NCBI GenBank assembly: GCA_937980205.1
Contig: CALJKW010000025.1
Span: 62,001 to 126,000, forward strand
DNA: 64,000 nt
Reading direction: 5' to 3'
Source: an uncultured Myxococcales bacterium
GTDB taxonomy: Bacteria > Myxococcota > Myxococcia > Myxococcales > Myxococcaceae
Shown: piece after piece, positions 22,971 to 30,232 of the stretch
Position numbering within the stretch: position 1 is the stretch's first letter
Layout of the letters: each line of letters begins with the position of its first letter
Made by a program: the position numbers and the translations under genes
The notes under the pieces: model-generated
What the model was told of the DNA's origin: nothing
The model's database searches: none
The model's input: the letters and a program-made list of their open reading frames with translations, nothing else

Positions 22971-25217
22971 ATGACTTCGCAGTGGTCCGTTGGCATGACC
23001 TGGGCAGCGCTGCTGATGGCCGCCGTGCTCGGCGTCGCGTGCGCCGGGTGTGACACCCCCGTCGATCCCGGGATGGATGGCGGCGGCGGGAGTGGTGGCT
23101 CACAGGGAGCCGGCGGCGGCACCGGCGGAACGACCGGCGGCCCCGGCTTCGCGTCGCAGATCTCCTCCGGCACCCTTCACACCTGCGAGCTGCGCACCGA
23201 CGACTCGATCTGGTGCTGGGGGTGGGGCAACCAGGGGCAGCTCGGGTCCTTCGAGACCAACCCGCAGATCGAGACCGGCGTGCCCACCCGGGTCCCCTCG
23301 GCGGAGGCCTGGAAGCAGGTCAGCGCGGGCGGCCCGAGCACCTGCGCGGTGGCGCGGGATGGCACGCTGTGGTGCTGGGGGATGTGGGGCGACGCCCAGG
23401 TGCTGGTGACCCGCCCGCAGCAGATCGGCAGCGACACCAACTGGGCCTTCGTCTCGAGCGGCGGAGGGGCGACGTCCCGCGGGTTCGCATGCGGACTGCG
23501 GACCGACGGGACCCTCTCGTGCTTCGGCGCGGGCATGCGGGGTCAGCTGGGCAGCAACGTGACGGCCGCCGACGGCACCTTCACCGTGGGCACGCCCGGC
23601 GAGTGGGCGCAGGTCGACGCGGCGGGAGCGTTCGCGTGCGGCGTCAAGAAGGACGGGTCGCTGTGGTGCTGGGGCGCGAGCACCGCCTTCGTCAGCGCGG
23701 ATGGCGGCTTCGGCAGCGACATCCCCGTTCGGATCGGAACCGCCTCGGACTGGAAGCTGATCGCCGCCGGGGAAACGTCCGCATGCGGGCTCAAGACCAG
23801 CGGCTCGCTCTGGTGCTGGGCGTTCTCACCGGTCGTCTTCAACGGCATGCCCACGGAGATCGCCCCGGGCGAGGTGTTCGAATCGCTCGACGTCAACACC
23901 CACCTGTGCGCGGTGAAGCCGGACGGAACGGCGTGGTGCATCGGCAACAACAACTTCGGTCAGGTCGGCGATGGCGTGGCCGGGACCAGGGTCCAGTTCT
24001 CGCAGGTCGGTGCCGCGTCCGATTGGGCAGGGATCTCCACGGGCGGCGCTCACACCTGCGGCGTTCGGGACGACGGGACGCGGTGGTGCTGGGGCCAGAA
24101 CGGCCAGGGGCAGCTCGGCCTGGGGATGGTCGGCAGCAAGCGCACGCCGGTCGAGGTGCGGGAGGCGGGCCCCTGGTCGACGGCCGCCGCCGGTGACCTG
24201 GAGGCCGCGTGCGCAGTGAAGGCCGACGGCTCGCTCTGGTGCTGGGGGCTGCAAGCGGGTTCGCAGAGCGCCTTCGGATCGCGCGCGCGGACGCCGGCGC
24301 GGATCGGCGTCGATTCGAACTGGGCTCGGGTGGACGTGGGGCATTCGCACCGCTGCGCCCTTCGCTCGGACCAGACCCTGTGGTGCTGGGGCCTGAGCAA
24401 CAGCGGCGCGCTCGGGGTCGGCGCCGACAACGTCCGGGCGGACCCCACGCAGCTCGGAGCCGAGGCGTGGAGCCGCTTCGCGACGGGCAGGGAGCATACG
24501 TGCGGCGTCCGTGCGAACGGCACGCTGTGGTGCTGGGGGAACAACCGTGACGGCCAGGTCGGCGACGGCACGTCGATGGACCGCCGCACGCCGACGCAGG
24601 TCGGGACGGACACGGATTGGGCCGAGGTGACCAGCGGCGGCGATCACAACTGCGCGCTGAAGACGAACGGCTCCGCGTTCTGCTGGGGGGACAACTCGGA
24701 TGGCCAGTCCGGCGCCGAGCTCGCCACGTCCGAGCTGACCGCACCCGGAGCAATTCCCGGCGGCGCGGTGTGGCGTCAGCTCTCCGCGGGCGACCAGCAC
24801 ACCTGCGGCACGCGCACCGACGGCTCGCTGTGGTGCTGGGGCGACAACGGGCAGCGGAGGCTGGGCGTGGAGCTGTCCGGCAGCACGAACACCCCGACGC
24901 GCGTCGGCACGGCCAGCGACTGGGTGCAGGTCGCGAGCGGCGACACCTTCACCTGCGCGACGAAGACGGACAAGTCGGTCTGGTGCTGGGGCTCGAACAT
25001 CCACGGTGAGGCGGGAACCGGGCTGTCGCTGATCGCCGCGTCGCAGGTGCCGCCCACCCGCGTCGCGTCCGACGTCGCGTTCGAGTTCGTCTCCGCCGGC
25101 GCGGCCTTCGCGCTGGCGCGGGCCAGCGACGGCCGGCTGTTCTCCTGGGGCCGGAACTCGTCCGGTCAGCTCGGCGACGGCGACGCCTGGCGCGAGCTGC
25201 CCGTGAAGCTGCACTGA
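22971..25217 (+). CDS. RCC1-repeat lipoprotein with paired cysteines in each blade
   Basis: The product is 748 residues. The signal MTWAALLMAAVLGVACAGC ends in a lipobox (C24 or C27 of the product), and a Gly/Ser-rich linker follows. About fourteen repeats of RCC1 type then fill the protein, each with a core such as HTCGVRDDGTRWCWGQNGQGQLG. Nearly every unit has one Cys before and one inside the WCWG box, about ten residues apart, so a disulfide per blade is likely outside the cell. Expected fold: two seven-bladed propellers. The ligand is unknown. The extracytoplasmic RCC1 family is expanded in myxobacteria. Confidence 0.88.
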   Translation: MTSQWSVGMTWAALLMAAVLGVACAGCDTPVDPGMDGGGGSGGSQGAGGGTGGTTGGPGFASQISSGTLHTCELRTDDSIWCWGWGNQGQLGSFETNPQIETGVPTRVPSAEAWKQVSAGGPSTCAVARDGTLWCWGMWGDAQVLVTRPQQIGSDTNWAFVSSGGGATSRGFACGLRTDGTLSCFGAGMRGQLGSNVTAADGTFTVGTPGEWAQVDAAGAFACGVKKDGSLWCWGASTAFVSADGGFGSDIPVRIGTASDWKLIAAGETSACGLKTSGSLWCWAFSPVVFNGMPTEIAPGEVFESLDVNTHLCAVKPDGTAWCIGNNNFGQVGDGVAGTRVQFSQVGAASDWAGISTGGAHTCGVRDDGTRWCWGQNGQGQLGLGMVGSKRTPVEVREAGPWSTAAAGDLEAACAVKADGSLWCWGLQAGSQSAFGSRARTPARIGVDSNWARVDVGHSHRCALRSDQTLWCWGLSNSGALGVGADNVRADPTQLGAEAWSRFATGREHTCGVRANGTLWCWGNNRDGQVGDGTSMDRRTPTQVGTDTDWAEVTSGGDHNCALKTNGSAFCWGDNSDGQSGAELATSELTAPGAIPGGAVWRQLSAGDQHTCGTRTDGSLWCWGDNGQRRLGVELSGSTNTPTRVGTASDWVQVASGDTFTCATKTDKSVWCWGSNIHGEAGTGLSLIAASQVPPTRVASDVAFEFVSAGAAFALARASDGRLFSWGRNSSGQLGDGDAWRELPVKLH

Positions 25218-25294
25218 ACCGGGGCGGTGCTCGTCTCAGCGCGCGAACCGCGACCTTCAGGCGCAGTTCTGGTACGCACCAGCCCGCGCCAAAG

Positions 25295-26908
25295 ATGGAC
25301 AGCTTCTTCAGCCGCTTCAGCCTCCGCACCCAGGCCGCGCTGGCCGTCGTTCTCCCGTGCGTGGTCGTCGCCGCGTTCGCGTCCGTCTACTTCCCGCGGC
25401 GCTTGAACGAGCAGGCGGCGCGCGCGCTCGAGCAGCAGATCGAGTCCGTCGGCCGCCTCGCGGTGGCCAACGCCGCGCCGACGATGCGCCTCATCCGCGA
25501 CGGCCTCGCCAACCCCGAAGAGCTCAAGACCGTCTTCGACGGCGTCCGCGCCTCGGGCAACGTCGAGTCGATGGGCGCGCTCGTGGTCAGCGCCGAGACC
25601 ATCAAGAAGGAGGGCGAGCGCCGCTTCGTCGACATCGTCGCCGGCGAGAAGAAGGTGATGATGGAGGGCGACCTGAAGCCCGGCCGCTACTCCGTCCCCG
25701 CCGCCGGCACCTGCGAGATCGACCGCGGCCAGGGCCTCACCGTCCGCTGCTCGCAGAAGGACCAGGACTACGAGGCGCTGATGGTCATCTCGGTCTCTCT
25801 GCGCCAGCTGCAGGAGGCCGAGCGCGAGAACCAGACCGTCGGCCTCTGGGTGCTGCTCGTCGCGATCGGCGTCGGCCTCACGCTCGCGTTCGTCTTCTCC
25901 GGAGCCCTCGCCGGCCCGATGGGCGTCGTCACCCGCGTCGCCCGCGAGGTCGCCGCCGGCGACGTCACCGTCCCGCAGGTCACCGTCGGAGGCGTCGGCG
26001 AGGTCCGCAGCATGGCCTCGTCCGTCAACGAGATGCTCGCGTCGCTGCGCGGCCTCGTCACGCAGATGGTCTCGCTGTCCGAGCGGCTCACCGGCGCCGC
26101 GAAGGGCCTGCAGGCCGCGAGCGCCGATCAAGAGCACGTGACGTCGCAGCAGTCCGCCTACGCGCAGCAGATCGCCGCCACGTTCGAAGAGCTCAGCCGG
26201 ACGGCAGAGATGATCACCGCCTCCACCGACGTCGTCGAGCAGGCCGCCATCCGCACCGCCTCCGCGGTCGACGAGGCCCGCGCCGTCGTCAGCGAGATGG
26301 TCGGCGGCATCAGCGAGATTCGCCGCGAGTCGAAAGAGGTCGCGGACTCCATCGGCAAGCTCAACGTCGACCTGCAGCAGGTCTCGCGCATCGCCCAGGT
26401 CATCAAGCAGGTCGCCGATCGGTCGGACCTGCTCGCGCTCAACGCCGCGCTCGAGGGCACCAAGGCCGGAGAGGTCGGCCGCGGCTTCAGCCTCGTCGCC
26501 GCCGAGATGCGCAAGCTCGCCGAGAACGTGGCCGGCTCGGCGCGCGACATCGGCCGCCTCGTCGAGAGCGTGCAGCAGTCCGGCGACCAGGCCGTGAACA
26601 AGGCGCGCGAGGGCGTCACCGCGAGCGACAAGGGCGTGCAGGTGGCCGAGCGCGCGTCGACCGTGTTCGAGCAGATCGTCGAGCTCTCGCGCGGCACGAA
26701 AGAAGCGGCGCAGCAGATCTCCGTCGCGACGCGGCAGCAGCGCCAGTCGAGCGAGCAGGCCGTCCAGGGCGCGCGCAACGTCGCCGACCTCGTGAAGCAG
26801 GGCGTCGATGCCACCGGGCGCACCACGCGCATCGCGCAGGACCTGCAGCAGGCCGTCGCGGCGCTCACCGAGGTGACGCGCCGGTTCAAGGTCGAGCGCA
26901 GGGACTGA
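25295..26908 (+). CDS. Methyl-accepting chemotaxis protein
   Basis: The product is 537 residues. One transmembrane segment is at about 13-33 and another at about 187-207. Between them lies a periplasmic domain of about 150 residues that includes the sole pair of cysteines (CEIDRGQGLTVRC). A HAMP domain follows the second helix (GPMGVVTRVAREVAAGDV), and then the long signalling coiled coil. The hairpin tip is DRSDLLALNAALEG, starting at residue 375, followed by GRGFSLVAAEMRKLAE. Tip residues are somewhat divergent from Che receptors (ALEGTKAGEVG versus the usual AIEAARAGEQG). No che genes are adjacent. The ligand is unknown. Confidence 0.93.
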   Translation: MDSFFSRFSLRTQAALAVVLPCVVVAAFASVYFPRRLNEQAARALEQQIESVGRLAVANAAPTMRLIRDGLANPEELKTVFDGVRASGNVESMGALVVSAETIKKEGERRFVDIVAGEKKVMMEGDLKPGRYSVPAAGTCEIDRGQGLTVRCSQKDQDYEALMVISVSLRQLQEAERENQTVGLWVLLVAIGVGLTLAFVFSGALAGPMGVVTRVAREVAAGDVTVPQVTVGGVGEVRSMASSVNEMLASLRGLVTQMVSLSERLTGAAKGLQAASADQEHVTSQQSAYAQQIAATFEELSRTAEMITASTDVVEQAAIRTASAVDEARAVVSEMVGGISEIRRESKEVADSIGKLNVDLQQVSRIAQVIKQVADRSDLLALNAALEGTKAGEVGRGFSLVAAEMRKLAENVAGSARDIGRLVESVQQSGDQAVNKAREGVTASDKGVQVAERASTVFEQIVELSRGTKEAAQQISVATRQQRQSSEQAVQGARNVADLVKQGVDATGRTTRIAQDLQQAVAALTEVTRRFKVERRD

Positions 26909-26933
26909 AGAGACGAAGGTCGTAAGCGCCTCC

Positions 26934-27041
26934 GTTCACCCTGAGCGGAGCTGCCCGAAGGGCAGCGCAGTCGAAGGGGGCCCGTAGCCGACGCGCGGCC
27001 CGCTTCGACTTCGGCCTGCGGCCTCCGCTCAGCGTGAGCGG
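26934..27041. repeat. REP-like palindromic element, two facing copies
   Basis: Copy one (26934-26976) begins GTTCACCCTGAGCGGAG, contains a hairpin (CTGCCC GAA GGGCAG) and ends GCAGTCGAAG. Copy two (27003-27041) is its inverse, starting CTTCGACTTCGGCC and ending CTCAGCGTGAGCGG. It lies between convergent genes. Related copies are at 30157, 54388 and 57070. Confidence 0.75.
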
Positions 27042-27060
27042 CGCAGGGTTCGGACCGTCG

Positions 27061-27339
27061 TCAGTACCCCAGCCCCCAGAAGTGAAAGAGCGTCCCGTCG
27101 TGCACCTCGACCTCGACGGCCTTGTCGCCGCACCTCACGCGGTGCTTGCCCGGCTTCACCGGCGCGGGAACCCCCTTCGGAGCCGGCCACGGCGCGTCGT
27201 CGACGACGACCTCGGGGCAGTCGGCGTCGATCTCCAGCAGCGTGCCGCCGTCGGGTGCGCGCTCCTCGGTGCTCGCGGGCCTTGCGGGCTGCTTGCAGGC
27301 GAGCAGCGCAAGACACGCGGCCATCATCATGGCTCTCAT
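27061..27339 (-). CDS. Small lipoprotein, unknown
   Basis: The product is 92 residues. The signal MRAMMMAACLALLACKQPA ends in the lipobox LLAC with C15. The mature protein is short and carries a C...C pair (DADCPEVVVDD, HRVRCGDKAVEVEV), with a PEGA-like beta-strand phrase (VKPGKHRVRCGDK) near the C-terminus. No family name can be assigned. It diverges from the outer-membrane-like protein at 27409 and converges on the chemoreceptor through the REP-like element. Confidence 0.7.
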   Translation of the reverse strand: MRAMMMAACLALLACKQPARPASTEERAPDGGTLLEIDADCPEVVVDDAPWPAPKGVPAPVKPGKHRVRCGDKAVEVEVHDGTLFHFWGLGY

Positions 27340-27408
27340 CGAAGAGCGGTGTTAGCACCAGCGGTGCCTGGCCGGATGCACGCCGTGCAATCGTCTACCC
27401 TTCGAAGA

Positions 27409-28209
27409 ATGTTCCGCGTCGTGATGCTCGCTGTCCTCCTCGGCGCCGGCGTGGTGCACGCCGAGCCTCCGCAGGGAGAGCAGGTCATCCACACCCGGGA
27501 CGGCCGCGAGCTGCGCGGCGTCATCACCGCCGAGTCCCAGACCGGCTACACGCTGCGCGCGAGCGACGGCTCCGAGCAGCTCGTGCCGTTCGCGGAGATT
27601 CTGGACATGGTGCCCGCCGGCGAGCCCGCGGTCGCGCCGCCGCCGCCTCCTCCTCCGATGCCGCCGCCCGAGCCGGGGACGCCGCCTCCTCCGGCGCCCG
27701 ATGCGCCTGAGCCGGAGGAGCCCGAAGAGCCGACCGTCGCGGACTGGCGCACCGAGCGCAGAGGCTTCCACTGGAGCATCGGTGCCGGCGGAATGATCGA
27801 CCCCGGCCTCACCAGCACTGGCAGCTCGAGCACGTTCAACCCGACGTTCTTCGTCGGCGCGGTGCCGGCCATTCGCTGGGGCTTCGGCTGGCTCGACCTG
27901 CAGGCCGAGCTCATGCCGATGGGCTACTTCCGCGGGGCGACGAAGGCGTTCTTCCTCGGGCTCAACCCGCAGCTGCGCATCAACTTCGCCCGCTTCTACT
28001 CGCTCGGCGTGGGCCTCTATGGCGCGGTCGTCATCTCGCCGCGGGTCGACTTCCTCGTCGGCCCGTCGATCTCGCCCGCCATCTTCCGCTTCGGGGACCT
28101 GGGCCAGCACGAGGTGCGTTTCTGGATGGCGCAGCCCATGCTCGCCACCAGCGTCGGCTTGAGCAGCAACATCACGCTGCTGATGCTCAGCTACTCGTAT
28201 GTCTTCTGA
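27409..28209 (+). CDS. Exported protein with Pro-rich linker and C-terminal beta-barrel-like domain
   Basis: The product is 266 residues from the ATG at 27409 (MFRVVMLAVLLGAGVVHAEP), a clear signal peptide with VHA cleavage; an ATG 11 codons upstream is the alternative. A small SH3-like region (HTRDGRELRGVITAESQTGYTLR) is followed by a long run of prolines. The last 160 or so residues alternate hydrophobic and polar strands (RWGFGWLDLQAEL, NPQLRINFARFYSLGV) and end in aromatic YVF, as outer-membrane barrels do. The role is unknown. Known myxobacterial relatives are annotated only as outer-membrane beta-barrel domain proteins. Confidence 0.72.
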   Translation: MFRVVMLAVLLGAGVVHAEPPQGEQVIHTRDGRELRGVITAESQTGYTLRASDGSEQLVPFAEILDMVPAGEPAVAPPPPPPPMPPPEPGTPPPPAPDAPEPEEPEEPTVADWRTERRGFHWSIGAGGMIDPGLTSTGSSSTFNPTFFVGAVPAIRWGFGWLDLQAELMPMGYFRGATKAFFLGLNPQLRINFARFYSLGVGLYGAVVISPRVDFLVGPSISPAIFRFGDLGQHEVRFWMAQPMLATSVGLSSNITLLMLSYSYVF

Positions 28210-28360
28210 CTTGTCGCTCGGCGGAGTTGAACACGGCGTGCACGCGGCAGGCTTCTTGCCTCAGCGGGCGACCCTCACGAAGCGTGCGCGCAGGTGTTCG
28301 ACTCAGTCGAGCCGCGAAACACGTGAAACGGCCGGGCGGCTCGGGCATCTGTAGGTGCAA

Positions 28361-28828
28361 ATGAGCCTGAAAGTCGGAGACGCCGCGCCGGACTTCACGC
28401 TGCCGGATCAGCACGGCAGCCCCGTCACCCTGAGCGCGCTGTGGAAGCGCGGCCCCGTGGTGCTCTTCTTCTACCCGAAGGACTTCACGGCCGGCTGCAC
28501 CGCCGAGGTCTGCTCGTTCCGCGACTCCTACGAAGACTTCGTCTCCGCGGGAGCCTCGGTCGTCGGCATCTCGTCGCAGGGCGTCGAGTCGAAGAAGGGC
28601 TTCGCCGAGAAGCACCGGCTGCCGTTCACGCTGGTCGCCGACGAGGGAGGCCGGGTGCGCGACCAGTTCGGCGTGAAGCCCTCGCTGTTCGGGCTCATCG
28701 AAGGGCGCGAGACGTACGTCATCGACGGCAGCGGCAAGGTGCAGCACGTCTTCAACTCGCAGATCGCTCCCGCGAAGCACGTGCAGGAAGCGCTCGCGGT
28801 GCTGAAGGCGCTGAAGCACGCCGCGTGA
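28361..28828 (+). CDS. bcp: Thioredoxin-dependent peroxiredoxin, PrxQ/BCP type
   Basis: The product is 155 residues from the ATG at 28361, with a GTG two codons upstream. The peroxidatic Cys is C46 in DFTAGCTAEV and the resolving Cys is C51, the CxxxxC spacing typical of PrxQ/BCP. FYPKDF and the Thr at 43 complete the active site, where a Pro usually follows (TPGC); here it is TAGC. R in SFRD and DEGGRVRDQFGV are also conserved. It reduces H2O2 and alkyl peroxides using thioredoxin in the cytoplasm. It is transcribed alone, converging on the ribbon-helix-helix gene across 6 bp. Confidence 0.92.
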   Translation: MSLKVGDAAPDFTLPDQHGSPVTLSALWKRGPVVLFFYPKDFTAGCTAEVCSFRDSYEDFVSAGASVVGISSQGVESKKGFAEKHRLPFTLVADEGGRVRDQFGVKPSLFGLIEGRETYVIDGSGKVQHVFNSQIAPAKHVQEALAVLKALKHAA

Positions 28829-28834
28829 GGTCAC

Positions 28835-29032
28835 TCAGCTCGGAGCGGTTGCCGCGACACGGACGACCGTGACGACGGCCTCGGCTTCGTCGAGCCGCCT
28901 CTGGGCGCGAAGGGCCTCGTTGATGAGCTGTGAGACGGAGCGCTCGGTCATCGCGGCTTTGATCTTGATCGCCCGCGCCAATTCCGGGTCCAGGTAGACG
29001 GTCGTCGGTCGGGGCTTTGCGGCTGCAGCCAT
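28835..29032 (-). CDS. Ribbon-helix-helix (CopG/ParD-like) protein, orphan
   Basis: The product is 65 residues. The N-terminal strand TTVYLDPELARAIKIKA and the helices VSQLINEALRAQ are a ribbon-helix-helix DNA-binding fold. This is the usual antitoxin type, but no toxin gene lies on either side. It starts 9 bp after the stop of mrfB and may be translated from the same transcript. It could regulate that operon or be a solitary antitoxin-like regulator. Confidence 0.75.
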   Translation of the reverse strand: MAAAAKPRPTTVYLDPELARAIKIKAAMTERSVSQLINEALRAQRRLDEAEAVVTVVRVAATAPS

Positions 29033-29041
29033 GATGCAACT

Positions 29042-30232
29042 TCAACGTTTTGACGTCAGCGCGCACAACGCAGCACGACGGGCGAGACGTGCGAGCCTCC
29101 TGTCACTGGCCTCGTGGCCTTCTGCTGCCGCGCCCGCCTTCGCGTGGTGCAGCGCGCGCACGAAGTCTTTCTTCCCGTGCTCGAGCACGCGCGCGAGCAC
29201 GAGGTGCGCAGACGCCGCATGGTCGCTCGGCAGCGCCGCCGCCCGCTCCAGCCAGCCGATGGCCTCGTCCCACGCCTTCGCGCGCACGCCCAGCCGCGCG
29301 AGCAGCGCGCAGGCCTCGAACGAGACCTCCGCGTCGTCGGACCGCTCGACCGCCGCCCGCGCGAACGACGCCGCTCGCGCCGAATCTCCGCACCGGTCCG
29401 CGACGCGCGCGAGGCCGAGGCAGTCTTCTGCCGCGTCCTCTTCGCTCGGAGCGTCGAAGCGCCGGCACAGCTCGGCCAGCACCGCGGCCATGCTGATGAG
29501 GTCCTGCGCGTTGTGCTCGAGCACCCGCTCGATGGCGGCGGGCCGGCCGCTGCGCAGCCAGTCGAAGTACACCGCGGGAATCTCCGCGCCGGAGATGTCG
29601 TCGCGCCGGTGGAAGTCGAGCACCTGGGCCTCGAGGTCCTGCAGCCGCGTCGCTCCGAGCCGGCGCTTGAAGACCCGCCGCGCGCAGTGCAACAGGTCGA
29701 GGTGCGGCAGCGGCGGCGGCAGCGCGATGCGGTTCATCGCGAAGCGCGTGCGCAGGAGCGGCCAGTCGAAGCACTTGCCGTTGAACGTCACCAGCAGCGA
29801 CGAGGCGTGCAGCCGCTCGGCGAGGCGGGTGAGGAAGGGGCGCTCCTGGCCCGGGCGCGGGACGAACAGCTGCCGCACCAGCAGCGACTCGCCTTCGAAC
29901 CACGCGAGGCCGATGACGAAGGGCAGGGTGCCCGAGCCGCCGTGCAGGCCCGTCGTCTCGGTGTCGACGAGCAGCATGCGCGTCGTGTCGACGCCGTGCA
30001 GCGCTTCGTCGAGCGCCAGCTTCGCGACCGTCGCCGCTCGAGCGATGCGGGCGTCACCGACGGGGACGCGGCCCTGGCGAAAACCGGGGCCGTGCAGACG
30101 GTCCTCCAGCCGCAGCGCTGTGGGCGAGACCGTCGCGTGCAGGTGGTCCGGGCGCGCTTCGACTCCGCCCTTCGGGCTCCGCTCAGCGTGAACCGAGGTG
30201 AGGCGGGCGAGCTTCGCGGACAACAAGCTCAC
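29042..30232 (-). CDS. mrfB: MrfB/YprB-like 3'-5' exonuclease with C-terminal helical repeats
   Basis: The product is 396 residues from a GTG at 30232 whose GTGA overlaps the mrfA stop, so translation is coupled. The RNase H-like exonuclease core carries the DEDD acidic pattern: LLVDTETTGLHGG, then FNGKCFDWPLLRTR and HNAQDLISMAA. The last 150 or so residues are TPR-like helices. Bacillus subtilis MrfB (YprB) works with the helicase MrfA in repair of mitomycin C adducts. The N-terminal residues HAERSPKGGVEARP are encoded by a REP-like element and so look like an insertion. Confidence 0.85.
   Translation of the reverse strand: MSLLSAKLARLTSVHAERSPKGGVEARPDHLHATVSPTALRLEDRLHGPGFRQGRVPVGDARIARAATVAKLALDEALHGVDTTRMLLVDTETTGLHGGSGTLPFVIGLAWFEGESLLVRQLFVPRPGQERPFLTRLAERLHASSLLVTFNGKCFDWPLLRTRFAMNRIALPPPLPHLDLLHCARRVFKRRLGATRLQDLEAQVLDFHRRDDISGAEIPAVYFDWLRSGRPAAIERVLEHNAQDLISMAAVLAELCRRFDAPSEEDAAEDCLGLARVADRCGDSARAASFARAAVERSDDAEVSFEACALLARLGVRAKAWDEAIGWLERAAALPSDHAASAHLVLARVLEHGKKDFVRALHHAKAGAAAEGHEASDRRLARLARRAALCALTSKR
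30157..30193. repeat. REP-like element inside the mrfB coding region
   Basis: It begins CTTCGACTCCGCCCTTCGGG and ends CTCCGCTCAGCGTGAAC, one copy of the dispersed palindromic repeat. Unlike the other copies it lies in a gene, in frame and close to the N-terminus. Confidence 0.7.

Noticed and set aside
28835..29032. A toxin-antitoxin pair around the ribbon-helix-helix gene
   Set aside because: No small toxin gene lies on either side; the neighbours are mrfB and a peroxiredoxin.
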